A DNA stretch of 64,000 nt, taken from the NCBI RefSeq assembly GCF_900156805.1, contig NZ_FTOQ01000006.1, positions 123,479 to 187,478 on the forward strand. The letters run 5' to 3'. Below, piece after piece: positions 36,661 to 47,271 of this stretch (within the stretch, counting starts at the first letter, position 1; each line of letters begins with the position of its first letter). The position numbers and the translations under genes were made by a program. The notes below the pieces were generated by a model. It saw only the letters and a list, made by a program, of their open reading frames with translations. It had not been told where the DNA came from and made no database searches. The DNA comes from Roseivivax lentus. GTDB lineage: Bacteria > Pseudomonadota > Alphaproteobacteria > Rhodobacterales > Rhodobacteraceae.

Positions 36661-37943
36661 TGGCGGCCCTGCAACGCAAGTTCGACGATACCGAAGCGCG
36701 GCTTTCGGGCCTGACCCTGCCCGAGGGCGGCTGGAGTGCCGCGACGCGGCGCGATGCGCTGTCCCGGGTGCGGTCCATGGGCCTGCCGCATGCGCGCGAC
36801 GAGTACTGGAAATACACCAAGCCCGCGACGCTGGTGCAGCCCGAAGCGCCGGCAGCAGCCTTGTTCGCCGGTGAGGAGACCCCGATCTTCGACGACGTGG
36901 ACCGGCTGAAGGTCGTCTTCGTGGATGGCGTCTTCGATCCCGAGGCTTCGGACGCTCTGTCGATGTCGGGCATCACGATCGAACGGCTGGCCGACAGCAA
37001 TGCCGATATCCACTGGGCGCGCGACCTTTACGGCAAGCTCGAACTGGCGGGTCAGAGCCCGGTGGAGCGCCCGCTGGCCGCGCTCAACACCGCCTTCGCC
37101 ACGGATGGCGTGCTGATCCATGCCACGGCCAAGGCGGAGAAGCCCGTCAACCTGATTTACATCCATAATTCAGAGACTTCCGACGCGATCCTGCATCATT
37201 GCATCAAGCTTGATGAGGGTGCGGAACTGACCGTGCTGGAAAACGGCCCGGCCGCGGCGCGGTTCAACAAGGTGATGGAAGTGGATGTCGCCGACAAGGC
37301 CACGTTCCACCATATCCGCACCCAGGGGCGCGATCACGAACGCCGCGCGGCGACCAATATCTTCGGGCGCCTGGGCCGCGAATCGATCTTCAAGTCCTTC
37401 ACGCTGACAGCGAACGGCGTGCTGACTCGCAACGAATGCGTGCTGGAGCTAACCGGCGACGACGCGGTCGCGCATGTGGCGGGCGCCTGCATGGGCGACG
37501 GTGATTTCCACCATGACGACACCGTCTTCATCACCCATGACGCGGTGAATTGCGAAAGCCGCCAGGTCTTCAAGAAGGTGCTGCGCAACGGCGCGACGGG
37601 CGTCTTCCAGGGCAAGATCCTCGTCAAGAAAGGGGCCCAGAAGACCGACGGGTACCAGATCAGCCAGTCGCTGCTTCTGGACGAGGACAGCCAGTTCCTC
37701 GCCAAGCCGGAGCTGGAGATCTACGCCGACGACGTGGCCTGTTCGCATGGCTCGACCTCGGGCGCGATCGACGAGGAGGCGCTGTTCTACCTGCGCTCGC
37801 GCGGGGTGCCGCAGGGCCATGCGGAGGACCTGCTGACGCTCGCTTTCCTGGCCGAAGCGGTGCTTGAGATCGAGGACCAGGACCTCCAGGACGCCGTCAA
37901 CGGCCGCATCGAGGCGTGGCTGATGCGACGGCGGACCGCCTGA
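36660..37943 (+). CDS. sufD: Suf complex subunit SufD
   Basis: Second scaffold of SufBC2D, paralogous to SufB; 427 residues. GAELTVLENG, GIFQGKILVKKGAQKTDGYQ (GVFQGKILV here) and the C-terminal DDVACSHGSTSG are conserved SufD segments; the last includes the histidine at the SufB-SufD interface. One-base overlap with sufC. Confidence 0.96.
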
Positions 37944-37947
37944 GCCG

Positions 37948-38436
37948 ATGCCGGTCTCGAGCGATATCGTCGCCTCCTATCGCGGCCCCGGCAAGGTGCT
38001 GCGCCGTCTTCTGTCGCATGGCCGACGGGAGGAGCGGGCGCTTGCCATCCTGATGGCCGCCTGCCTGCTCTACTTCCTCTCGCGCCTGCCGTCGCTGGCG
38101 CGGGAGGCGCATTTGCGGGGCGAGGAACTGAACCCGTTGCTCGGGGGTGCGCTTTTCGGCTGGCTGTTCATCGCGCCGCTTCTTCTCTACGCCGTCGCGG
38201 GGGTCAGCCACATGCTGGCACGGGTGCTGGGCGGCAGGGGCACGTGGTACGGCGCGCGGATGGCGCTGTTCTGGGCGCTTCTGGCCTCGTCCCCGCTGGT
38301 GTTGCTGAACGGGCTGGTGGCGGGTTTCATCGGGCCGGGACCGGGGCTGACGGCGGTCGGCATTCTCTGGGTCGGCGTCTTCCTGTGGTTCTGGATCGCC
38401 GGACTGCGCGTGGCGGAGCGGGGCCAACCGGCATGA
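37948..38436 (+). CDS. Yip1-type membrane protein (first)
   Basis: 162 residues with about four hydrophobic helices (about 30-48, 62-88, 103-125, 135-155). It lies 4 bases after sufD and overlaps the next membrane gene by ATGA. The helix layout fits the bacterial Yip1 group; related genes have been placed in suf operons in this family of bacteria, to my knowledge without a defined role. Confidence 0.7.
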   Translation: MPVSSDIVASYRGPGKVLRRLLSHGRREERALAILMAACLLYFLSRLPSLAREAHLRGEELNPLLGGALFGWLFIAPLLLYAVAGVSHMLARVLGGRGTWYGARMALFWALLASSPLVLLNGLVAGFIGPGPGLTAVGILWVGVFLWFWIAGLRVAERGQPA

Positions 38437-39015
38437 GCCCCGCGGGCTATCTTCGCCTTGCGTGGCAAAGCGTGCTGGCCCCGCGCGACGTGGCGCGGCT
38501 GCTGCTGTCGCTGCGGCTCGGGCATGAGGCGCTGTTGCTGTCCGCGGCGTTGGTGCTGGTGCTGAACACCGCGCTGGTGCGCGCCTCGGCGATGATCACG
38601 CCGCCCGACCCGGCCATCGCGGCCTTCGTCGAGCAGCCGCTGACCTTCTTCATGGGCCTGGGCGGAGTCCTCGCGATCATGGCGCTCGTGCTTACCTGGT
38701 GCGGTCGCGCCGTCGGCGGCACCGGCCGGATCGAGGATGTCGGCCTGATGATGATCTGGCTGCAGGGGCTGCGGGTGCTGGTGCAGCTTGCGATGCTGGT
38801 CCTCGCGCCGGTGGCCGCGACGCTGGCGGCCTTCGTCTCGGTCGGGGCGTCGCTGCTGGGGCTGTGGTTGCTCGTCAATTTTCTGGCCGAGGCGCATGGC
38901 TTCGCCTCGCTCGGCAAGGCCGCCCTGGTGCTTCTGCTGGCCGTCACCGGCCTCGCACTGGGGATCTCTTTCTTTTTCACACTGATCGGGGCCACCGCCT
39001 CGGGGATGACCGCAA

Positions 39016-39023
<8 letters not shown>
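38433..39023 (+). CDS. Yip1-type membrane protein (second)
   Basis: 196 residues and about five membrane helices. Similar in layout to the preceding protein, with GYLRLAWQSVLAPRDVARLLL as a conserved N-terminal amphipathic segment that Yip1 relatives often have. Its end overlaps sufS by 8 bases, so sufD, both membrane genes and sufS should be one translational unit. Confidence 0.72.
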
Positions 39024-40236
<1,213 letters not shown>

Positions 40237-40250
40237 GCGGGCTGATTGCC

Positions 40251-40284
40251 GACCGGGCCGGCGGTTGTGCCCGGCGGCCCGGTC
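40251..40284 (+). terminator. hairpin after sufS
   Basis: GACCGGGCC (40251-40259) and GGCCCGGTC (40276-40284) can form a 9-bp stem 15 bases past the sufS stop. No T tract follows, so termination here is a guess. Confidence 0.4.
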
Positions 40285-40326
40285 CGTACCATGGCGGCGA
40301 TGTTCACCACGAGGGAGCCGCCCGCC

Positions 40327-41346
40327 ATGTCCACCGACCTTCTGACCGACGCCGACCAGATCTCCGATATCGCCTTCGGCTTCATGGGATCGAAGGCGCT
40401 TTTCGCGGCGCTGGATGTCGGGCTGTTCACGGCGCTGGCGGACGGCGCAAAGACCGCCGAGGAGGTCGCGGTGGAGACCGGGCTGCATCCGGCGCGCGCC
40501 GAGACGCTGCTGACGGCGCTGGCGGGGCTGGGCCTGTTGTCGGTCGCCGAGGGCCGCTTCGCCAATGCGCCCGCGGCGACGGATTTCCTGGTGGCGGGCG
40601 CGCGCTACGATTTCGGCGATTACCTGCGGCTGCAGGTGGACAAGCAGATGTACCGGCTGCTGGGGCAATTGACGCCCGCGCTGACCGGAACGCTGCGAAA
40701 GGACGCCACCGACAGCTACGAGACCTGGTTTTCGGATGCCGAGGAGGCGCGGCTTTACTCGGAAAGCCAGCATGCGGGCTCCACCGGCCCGGCGCGCCAG
40801 CTTGCCCGGCGGCTCGATCTGGAGGGCGCGCGGCGCATGCTCGACGTGGGCGGCGGCACCGGCGCCTTCGCGATCGGTCTCTGCCAGGCCAATCCCGACC
40901 TGCAGGTCACCATCCTCGATTTTCCGAATGTCGCGAAGCTCGGGCGGGATTACATCGCCGCGGCGGGGCTCTCGGACCGGATCGGCTACCAGACCGGCAA
41001 CGCGCTGGAGGCCGAGTGGCCCGGAGGCGTCGACGCGGTGCTCATGTCCTACCTGTTCTCGGGCGTGCCGGGGGATGCGCATGCGGCGCTGCTCGCAAAG
41101 GCGATGGCGGTCCTGACGCCGGGCGGCCGGGTCATGGTGCATGACTTCATCGTCCACGCGGATCGCACCGGGCCGCGGCTGGCCGCGCTCTGGCAGTTGC
41201 AGCACACCGCCTTCACCCCGGAGGCCCGGTCGACCGACACGGCGGGACTGACGCGGGAACTGGAGGATGCGGGCTTCGAGGACGTGGAGATCGCGCCGAT
41301 GATCCCCGAGATGACGATGCTGGCAGTGGCGCGCAAACCGCGCTGA
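40327..41346 (+). CDS. O-methyltransferase, acetylserotonin-methyltransferase-like
   Basis: 339-residue SAM-dependent methyltransferase with an N-terminal dimerisation winged helix ([35 protein letters not shown]) and a C-terminal catalytic domain with motif [15 protein letters not shown] and TILDFPNV. This is the plant-type O-methyltransferase family that also includes CrtF. Substrate unknown; no carotenoid genes are nearby. ATG at 40327 has GAGGGAG about 10 bases upstream; further starts exist at 40291 and 40300. Confidence 0.83.
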   Translation: MSTDLLTDADQISDIAFGFMGSKALFAALDVGLFTALADGAKTAEEVAVETGLHPARAETLLTALAGLGLLSVAEGRFANAPAATDFLVAGARYDFGDYLRLQVDKQMYRLLGQLTPALTGTLRKDATDSYETWFSDAEEARLYSESQHAGSTGPARQLARRLDLEGARRMLDVGGGTGAFAIGLCQANPDLQVTILDFPNVAKLGRDYIAAAGLSDRIGYQTGNALEAEWPGGVDAVLMSYLFSGVPGDAHAALLAKAMAVLTPGGRVMVHDFIVHADRTGPRLAALWQLQHTAFTPEARSTDTAGLTRELEDAGFEDVEIAPMIPEMTMLAVARKPR

Positions 41347-41432
41347 GCGTAGGGGCGCACCGGGCGGGACCCCGGTTGCATGGCGCGTGGCCCAAGGGGC
41401 GGTGAAATTGCCCGCGCCGCGCCGGATGCGTC

Positions 41433-41460
41433 TTGCGTCGGACGATCTGGCGCGTTAACC
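41433..41460 (+). promoter_or_regulatory. putative tRNA-Arg promoter
   Basis: TTGCGT (41433-41438), 16-base spacer, TTAACC (41455-41460), with the mature tRNA 5' end 11 bases further. The -10 is poor by E. coli standards. Confidence 0.4.
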
Positions 41461-41465
41461 CGACG

Positions 41466-41547
<82 letters not shown>

Positions 41548-41745
41548 TTTCCAAACCCGTGCCGACCTCCGCCACGTCAGCGTGCGAAGCGCCTCTGCGC
41601 AGGCGACCGGCCCGCGCATTGTCTGCCGGATGGGCAGGATGGCGCGGCGGAAGGGCGCATTGGGTGCCTTTTCGCAAACAATCAGGCAACGGAATTGGTC
41701 TTGAGGCGCGCGCGGGATATCTTCGTTCCAAAGGGGACCAGAGCC

Positions 41746-42258
41746 ATGAACGCACCCGCACCGCCATTCACCCGTACCCGCGATCCGCGTGACCTGCGCC
41801 GGTCGTTGTCGCATTTTCCGACCGGGGTCACGGTGGTCACCGCACGCGGGCGCGGCGGGGCGCCGATCGGGGTGACGGTGTCGTCCTTCAACGCCGTGTC
41901 GCTGGAACCGCCGCTGATCCTGTGGAGCCTCGCGCTCAGTGCCGCCAGCCTCGCGGAGTTTCGCGCGGCGGACTTTTTCGCGGTCAACGTGCTGTCTGAC
42001 ATCCAGTCGGACCTGCCGCGCATCTTCTCCAGCCCGGTGGCGGAGCGTTTCGCGGGCCTCGACTGGCGCGAGGGCATCGGCGGGGCGCCGGTGCTGTCGG
42101 ACAGCGCCGCGGTCTTCGAATGCCGCGCCTATGCCCGCTACGATGGCGGCGATCACGAGAACATCCTCGGCGAGGTGCTGCAGCACGACCGCCGCGAGGC
42201 CGCGCCGCTGGTCTTCGCCAAGGGGCGCCTCTCGACCCTGCAGGAGCCCGAGGGCTGA
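41746..42258 (+). CDS. flavin reductase-like protein
   Basis: 170-residue FMN-binding split-barrel protein. [29 protein letters not shown] and FFAVNVLS are typical of flavin reductases that feed two-component monooxygenases. ATG at 41746 follows GGGGACCAGAG. It opens the catabolic cluster. The FAD monooxygenase nearby looks like a one-component enzyme, so the partner is not obvious. Confidence 0.85.
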   Translation: MNAPAPPFTRTRDPRDLRRSLSHFPTGVTVVTARGRGGAPIGVTVSSFNAVSLEPPLILWSLALSAASLAEFRAADFFAVNVLSDIQSDLPRIFSSPVAERFAGLDWREGIGGAPVLSDSAAVFECRAYARYDGGDHENILGEVLQHDRREAAPLVFAKGRLSTLQEPEG

Positions 42259-42261
42259 GGC

Positions 42262-42669
42262 TCAGAACAGGGGCGCGTTGGGGCTGTCGAGATATTCGAC
42301 CGTGGTGAAGCAGAGCACCGTGTCGCCGATATTCTCGAGGTCGTGGGTCATGCTTTCGCCCTTTCCGAAGGTGAAATGCCGCGTCGTACCGACGTCGTAA
42401 TCCATCTCCGACACCGTGCCGTCGGCAAAGCGGGACCGCGCCCGTCCGGCGGTGGTGGCGACCCAGAAGTAATCCAGCACATGGGTGTGGAGCGGCAGGC
42501 GGTCGCCGGGCTGCATCTCGATCAGCCAGACCCGCGCCCGGTCGCTTTCGCTGACCAGCGTGGAGCCGACGCGGCCGTTCTCATGCGCCGTGTCGAGTTC
42601 GGCCAGGTATTGCGGCGTCCAGTGCGGTCCGGAGAAGGCTTCCTGCGGACGGGCGGTGGTCTTCGTCAT
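42262..42669 (-). CDS. cupin domain protein
   Basis: 135 residues with one cupin fold; LPLHTHVLDYFWVAT has the metal-binding HxH and MDYDVGTTRHF a later ligand. Short cupins of this type act as small-molecule oxygenases, isomerases or binding proteins; the activity cannot be read. It has an AGGGAG binding site, and its start is 27 bases from the AT-rich palindrome at 42696-42715, from which it and the monooxygenase diverge. Converges with the flavin reductase gene. Confidence 0.8.
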   Translation of the reverse strand: MTKTTARPQEAFSGPHWTPQYLAELDTAHENGRVGSTLVSESDRARVWLIEMQPGDRLPLHTHVLDYFWVATTAGRARSRFADGTVSEMDYDVGTTRHFTFGKGESMTHDLENIGDTVLCFTTVEYLDSPNAPLF

Positions 42670-42695
42670 GTCATGGCTCCCTTGCGCTCGCTTTT

Positions 42696-42715
42696 TAATT
42701 ATAGAGTGATAATTA
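42696..42715. promoter_or_regulatory. AT-rich palindromic operator candidate, site 1
   Basis: TAATTAT-N6-ATAATTA, perfect arms, between the divergent cupin (27 bases away) and FAD monooxygenase (36 bases away) genes. Closely related to the site at 46351-46372. Probably bound by the TetR protein encoded at 44533; inferred. Confidence 0.65.
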
Positions 42716-42750
42716 GAGGTCGGAAAGTGCAAGGGACGGGGGCTGCGCGG

Positions 42751-43956
42751 ATGGGAGGCAGGGCGGCGATTGCGGGCGGATCGATTGGCGGGCTCTTCGC
42801 GGCGGCGGCGCTGACCCGGGCCGGGTGGGACGTGGTGGTCCATGAGCGCGCGGGCGTGCCGCTGGCGGGGCGCGGCGCGGGCATCGTCACTCATCCCGAG
42901 CTCGTGGCGGCGCTGCAGGCGGTGGACGCCGACACGGCCGATCTCGGGGTGCAGGTGCAGGAGCGGATCGCCTTCGATCAGCAGGGCCGCGCCCATGCCC
43001 GCATGCCCTATCCGCAGGTGGTGACCTCCTGGGACCGGATGTACCAGGCGCTTCGGGTGCTGATCCCGGATGATCGCTACCGGCTGGGCCAGGCGCTGAG
43101 CGGGTTCACGCAGGACGACAGCGGCGTGACCCTGCGCTTCGAGAACGGCACGGAGGCGCGCGCCGATCTGCTGATCGGAACCGACGGTTTCCGCTCGGTG
43201 GTGCGCGGGCAGATCGCGCCAGATATCCAGCCGGTCTATTCGGGATACGTGGTCTGGCGCGCGCTCGCCGAAGAGGGCGATCTCGATCCCGGCATCCGCG
43301 ACCGCGTCTTCGACGTCTTCGGCATGTTCATGCCCAAGGGCACGCAGATCGTGGGCTATCCCATCGCCGGTGAGGGCAACGATCTGCGCCCCGGGCACCG
43401 GCGCTACAATTTCGTCTGGTACGTGCCGACCGAGGCCGCCGACCTCGATGACATGCTGACCGATGCCGAGGGCAGGCGGCACGCCGTCTCGATCCCGCCG
43501 CCGCTGGTCCGGGAGGCGGTGGTGAAACGGGCCGCGCAGCGCGCCGCCGAATGGCTGCCCGACGTGTTCGAGCATGTGCTGGCGCGCAGCGAACGCCCCT
43601 TCTTCACCCCGATCTACGATCATATGAGCCCGGATTTCGCCCAGGGCCGCGTGGCCATCGCGGGCGACGCGGCCTGCGTCGCGCGGCCCCATGTGGGCAT
43701 GGGCGTGACCAAGGCCGGGGGCGACGCGCTGGCGCTGGGGCGGCACCTTGCGGGTGTCGGCCCGGACGGCGTTGCGGCGGCGCTCAGGGCCTATTCGGCG
43801 GAGCGCGTGCCGGCTGCGCGCGCCGCCCATGACCGCGCGCAGATGTTGGGGCGCTACATCTTCGCCGATCCCGCGACGGGGCATAACCGGGACGGGCGCA
43901 ACAACCCCAACCAGGACGAGATCCTGCGCCTCACCGCGGTGGCGGATTTCGGATAA
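42751..43956 (+). CDS. FAD-dependent aromatic monooxygenase, DHPH-like
   Basis: 401-residue flavoprotein hydroxylase. FAD-binding AIAGGSIGGLFAA (GxGxxG-type), DG motif LLIGTDGFRSVVRG, GD motif VAIAGDAACVARPHVGMG. The GD motif followed by RPH and the SGYVVWRAL segment resemble 2,6-dihydroxypyridine 3-hydroxylase and its relatives, so an N-heteroaromatic substrate is a fair guess. ATG at 42751 is chosen; a GTG at 42727 is possible. Divergent from the cupin gene across operator site 1. OsmC and tetR follow on the same strand. Confidence 0.83.
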   Translation: MGGRAAIAGGSIGGLFAAAALTRAGWDVVVHERAGVPLAGRGAGIVTHPELVAALQAVDADTADLGVQVQERIAFDQQGRAHARMPYPQVVTSWDRMYQALRVLIPDDRYRLGQALSGFTQDDSGVTLRFENGTEARADLLIGTDGFRSVVRGQIAPDIQPVYSGYVVWRALAEEGDLDPGIRDRVFDVFGMFMPKGTQIVGYPIAGEGNDLRPGHRRYNFVWYVPTEAADLDDMLTDAEGRRHAVSIPPPLVREAVVKRAAQRAAEWLPDVFEHVLARSERPFFTPIYDHMSPDFAQGRVAIAGDAACVARPHVGMGVTKAGGDALALGRHLAGVGPDGVAAALRAYSAERVPAARAAHDRAQMLGRYIFADPATGHNRDGRNNPNQDEILRLTAVADFG

Positions 43957-44060
43957 TCACGACCGGGCGATCCGACGGGCCGGCCCGACCCATCCCGACC
44001 ACCAGACGACCAGACCACGCGCGGCGCCGCTACCCCGGCCCGTCACAACAGGAGCGCGAC

Positions 44061-44555
44061 ATGGCAGACGAGCAGAGCAAGACATTCGACGTCATCTTCG
44101 AGGGCACGGGCCGGTCCAGCGGCAAGATGCGCAACGACATCGCGGTGGCATGGCCGATGATGAAGGAGCGGTTCGAACTGGCGACCGACGAGGGCCCGTT
44201 CCATGGCGGGGACGGCACCGCGCCGCCGCCGCTGGCGCTGTTCACCGCCGCGCTGACCGGGTGCCTGATGACCCAGATCCGCGCCTTCGCCAAGCGGCTC
44301 AGGATCGAGATCCGTGACCTGGAGGTGAAGGCGACCCTGCACTGGTCCGGCGAACAGGTCGGCAACGATCCCTACGTGACCGCGCCGGTGGGCTTCGCGC
44401 TCGATGTGGATATCGACAGCGATGCCGGGGCGGAGGCGCTGACGCATCTGCTTGAATGCGCGAAGAAAGGATGTTTCATCGAACAGAGCCTGGCCGAGGG
44501 GGTCGCGGTCCGGCACAGGTTGAAGGTGGACGATGCATGGCAGGCCATTGACTGA
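44061..44555 (+). CDS. OsmC family protein (first)
   Basis: 164 residues; OsmC-fold thiol peroxidase family. TGCLMTQI holds one conserved cysteine and ECAKKGCF the second. FHGGDGTAPPPLALFTAAL is the substrate-side loop. AGGAGCGCGAC precedes the ATG. Overlaps the TetR gene by 23 bases. OsmC proteins reduce organic hydroperoxides, or in some branches act on small substrates; a second member is encoded at 45858. Confidence 0.85.
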   Translation: MADEQSKTFDVIFEGTGRSSGKMRNDIAVAWPMMKERFELATDEGPFHGGDGTAPPPLALFTAALTGCLMTQIRAFAKRLRIEIRDLEVKATLHWSGEQVGNDPYVTAPVGFALDVDIDSDAGAEALTHLLECAKKGCFIEQSLAEGVAVRHRLKVDDAWQAID

Positions 44556-45225
44556 CGATCCGAAAAGGCTGGACGCGAAAGACGACGCCGGCGCGGGCCG
44601 TCCGCGGCGCAAGCGGCTGTCTTCGGACGAGCGGCGCGAGGAATTCATCGCCAAGGCCATCGAGTTCTTCGCCCAGCAGGGTTTCGAAAGCTCGACCCGG
44701 GCGCTGGCGCGGCAGCTGGGCGTCACCCAGCCGCTGCTCTACCGGTATTTCCCCTCGAAGGGCGATCTGATCGCGGAGGTCTATGACCGCATCTACGTCA
44801 AGCGCTGGCGCGCGGAATGGAGCGACCTGCTGGCGGACCGCAGCAAACCGGTGCGCGCCCGGCTGGTCGAGTTCTACGCGGCCTACACCGACGTTGTCTT
44901 CCATGACGACTGGATGCGGATCTTCCTGTTCTCGGGCCTCAAGGGGGCCGATATCAACCGCCGATACATGAAGCTCGTGCGCGCCCGCATCCTCGAGCCG
45001 ATCCTGCGCGAACACCGCCACGAAAGCGGGATGGACGGGCTCGAGCCCACCGACGAGGAGGTCGAGTTCGCCTGGATCATGCATGGCGGCATTTTCTATT
45101 ACGGTGTCCGCACGCTGATCTACGAGGCCTCGGTGCTCAACAACAAGGCCTTCGTGATCGAAAGCTCGATCGACGCTTTCCTCGGGCAATTGCCGAAGGT
45201 GCGGGCGGCGGCAGAGGCGGGCTAG
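44533..45225 (+). CDS. TetR family regulator
   Basis: 230 residues. The N-terminal domain after a basic arm has the TetR helix-turn-helix STRALARQLGVTQPLLYRYFPSKGDL (about 55-80); the C-terminal domain is helical and ligand-binding. The gene overlaps osmC 1 by 23 bases and sits between the two halves of the cluster. Sites 42696-42715 and 46351-46372 are its most likely operators, because no other regulator is encoded within the cluster. Confidence 0.88.
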   Translation: MHGRPLTDDPKRLDAKDDAGAGRPRRKRLSSDERREEFIAKAIEFFAQQGFESSTRALARQLGVTQPLLYRYFPSKGDLIAEVYDRIYVKRWRAEWSDLLADRSKPVRARLVEFYAAYTDVVFHDDWMRIFLFSGLKGADINRRYMKLVRARILEPILREHRHESGMDGLEPTDEEVEFAWIMHGGIFYYGVRTLIYEASVLNNKAFVIESSIDAFLGQLPKVRAAAEAG

Positions 45226-45279
45226 GCCGCCTCGGCGCCGGGTGGGGCGCGACCCGCCTGGGGCCGCGCCGCCGGGTCG

Positions 45280-45801
45280 TCAGGCCTTCGTGCCGCGCGC
45301 GGGATAGCCCGCGCCCACGGCGCCGACCTTCGACAAGAGGATATCGAGGTTCGGCCGCGCGAAGGGCATTGTGGCGATGTCCACGAGGTACAGCTCGCCA
45401 TCGGGCTTGACCCAGAAGGTGCCGGGCTCGGCGAAGGTGGCGGTCTCGGCCTCCTTGATCGAGCTCGAGAGATACAGCCCCCAGTTCCGCGCATCCTCTT
45501 CGGTCATGCCGTAGGCGATGGGCGTCTTCTCGAGGCCCCATTCGGACTTGGTCTTGGTCGCGCGGTCCTCGGGGTCCATGGAGACCGCGACGACCTTGAC
45601 GCCGGCCTCGGCGAAGGCGTCGATCCGGGGCTCCACCTGACCGGCGAGGAAATCCTTGCAGACCGGGCAGTGATAGCCGCGATAGACGAGGATCATCGTC
45701 ACCGCTTCGGGTGTTTCGTCGGCCAGCGTGAAGGTGCCGCCGCCCACGAGCGGAAGGGACAGGGCAGGGGCCTTGGTGCCGGGCATGATCTTGGTCGGCA
45801 T
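45280..45801 (-). CDS. peroxiredoxin-like AhpC/TSA family protein
   Basis: 173 residues with a thioredoxin fold; the site is YRGYHCPVCK, a CxxC rather than the TxxC of standard peroxiredoxins, as in the peroxiredoxin-like family. The frame is open past 46100, but MPTKIMPGTKAPAL at 45801 follows an AAGGAG site and is the family start. Converges with tetR. Together with two OsmC proteins it suggests the pathway makes peroxides. Confidence 0.85.
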   Translation of the reverse strand: MPTKIMPGTKAPALSLPLVGGGTFTLADETPEAVTMILVYRGYHCPVCKDFLAGQVEPRIDAFAEAGVKVVAVSMDPEDRATKTKSEWGLEKTPIAYGMTEEDARNWGLYLSSSIKEAETATFAEPGTFWVKPDGELYLVDIATMPFARPNLDILLSKVGAVGAGYPARGTKA

Positions 45802-45857
45802 CGGGGACGTCTCCTTTGTATCTTTTGGGGTGTGTCGGTCGCTGGAACCCGAACGCG

Positions 45858-46322
45858 TCAGAGCGGCGTCGAGGTCCAATTCTCGGTGATGGTGATGCCC
45901 GCGCCGCGGATCACCTTGGCGATCGGGCAATACTTCGCCAGATCGGTCTTGATCGCCTCGAGCTGATCGGGCGTGGCGTTGGTGGCCACCTCGATCTGCA
46001 TCGCGATGTTGGAAAAGGGCAGGTCGATCTCTTCCTCCAGCATGGCCCCCATGCGGTGGAACTCGGCGCTGAGCGCGATCTGCATCTCGCCCATCTCGAC
46101 GCCCATCTTCTCGGCGATGCGGTGCGAGATGACGTTGGTGCAACCAATGAGCGAGGACATCAGCGTCTCGGTCGGGCTCAGCCCCTGGTTGGTGCCGCCG
46201 CGCGCTTCGGGCTCGTCGATGGTCGCGGTCACGTCGCGGCTGGTGATGCGGGAGCGGGCATGGGTTTCGCCGATCGCCGTCATCGCCATCGGCACCGTCG
46301 GTTTCGCCGTCATCTTGACCAT
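45858..46322 (-). CDS. OsmC family protein (second)
   Basis: 154 residues. SLIGCTNVI and KYCPIAKVI hold the two conserved cysteines of OsmC. Start at 46322 (MVKMTAKPTV) has GGAGG 7 bases upstream. It is divergent from the molybdenum hydroxylase genes across operator site 2, 28 bases from the palindrome. Probably cotranscribed with the peroxiredoxin-like gene downstream. Confidence 0.86.
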   Translation of the reverse strand: MVKMTAKPTVPMAMTAIGETHARSRITSRDVTATIDEPEARGGTNQGLSPTETLMSSLIGCTNVISHRIAEKMGVEMGEMQIALSAEFHRMGAMLEEEIDLPFSNIAMQIEVATNATPDQLEAIKTDLAKYCPIAKVIRGAGITITENWTSTPL

Positions 46323-46350
46323 CGGGGGCCTCCGAATTTGCGCTTGCCAG

Positions 46351-46372
46351 TTATTTATAAGTCGATAAATTA
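46351..46372. promoter_or_regulatory. AT-rich palindromic operator candidate, site 2
   Basis: TTATTTAT-N6-ATAAATTA lies between OsmC 2 and the molybdenum hydroxylase genes. A possible forward promoter, TTGCCA (46344-46349), 16-base spacer, TAAATT (46366-46371), is covered by it, so a bound repressor would block transcription of the hydroxylase. Confidence 0.65.
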
Positions 46373-46442
46373 ACTGATACGGGAAGGGTCCTGCAATGAC
46401 AAGAGCGCCGATCGGGGCGCGCCTCGGGACCGGGGAGGGATC

Positions 46443-47270
46443 ATGAAAGCCGCGGATTTCGCGTATGAAAAGCCCGGAAACCTGGCCGATGCGCTGGCGC
46501 TTCTGGCCGATCCCGACCGGGATGCGAGCCCCCTTGCGGGCGGGCAAAGCCTTGTTCCGATGATGAATTTCCGCATGGCCATGCCCGATCTTCTGGTCGA
46601 TCTCGGCGCGCTCGATGAGCTGCGGGGGATTGCCCCGGGCGCGGCGGGCGGTCTGACCATCGGGGCGATGACGCGCTACGCGGACCTCGAAGCGTCCGAG
46701 CTTGTCGCCACCCATGCGCCGCTCATCGCGATGGCGTTGCCCCACATCGCCCACGCGGCGATCCGCTACCGCGGCACCATCGGGGGCAGCGTGGCGCTCG
46801 CCGATCCCGCGGCGGAAATGCCCGCGCTGATGCTGGCCATGGATGCCGAGATCGAGGCGCAATCGTCCCAAGGCAGCCGCCGCATCCGGGCTGCGGAGTT
46901 CTTCACCGGCATCTACGACACGGCCCTCGCGCCGGGCGAGCTGGTCACCGCGATCCATATCACGGCAGCCCCGGAGGGCCGTCGCTTTGCATTCTACGAA
47001 CTGGCCCGGCGGCACGGCGATTACGCCATGGCGGGGGTCGCCGTCGCGGCGACGGGCACGAACCGCGCCGATCCGCGCATAGCCTTCTTCTCGGTCTCGG
47101 ACAGGCCGGTGCGGGCGATCCGGGCCGAGGCCGCGCTGCAGGCGGGCGATGCGGAGGACGCAATGGCCGCGCTCGACGAGATCGACTTCGCGGGCGATCT
47201 CAATGCCGACGCCAGGACAAAGCGCCACCTTGCGGGCGTGGTTCTGAAACGCGCTCTGGGGAGGCTCTGA
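46443..47270 (+). CDS. molybdenum hydroxylase FAD subunit (CoxM-like)
   Basis: 275-residue medium subunit of a xanthine-dehydrogenase-family enzyme; carries FAD that passes electrons from the iron-sulfur subunit. AGGQSLVPMMNFRMA and TIGGSVALADPAAEMP are the two FAD-binding motifs. Two bases separate it from the next gene. The M-S-L order is that of CO dehydrogenase, nicotine and other N-heterocycle dehydrogenases. Confidence 0.92.
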   Translation: MKAADFAYEKPGNLADALALLADPDRDASPLAGGQSLVPMMNFRMAMPDLLVDLGALDELRGIAPGAAGGLTIGAMTRYADLEASELVATHAPLIAMALPHIAHAAIRYRGTIGGSVALADPAAEMPALMLAMDAEIEAQSSQGSRRIRAAEFFTGIYDTALAPGELVTAIHITAAPEGRRFAFYELARRHGDYAMAGVAVAATGTNRADPRIAFFSVSDRPVRAIRAEAALQAGDAEDAMAALDEIDFAGDLNADARTKRHLAGVVLKRALGRL

Positions 47271-47271
47271 G

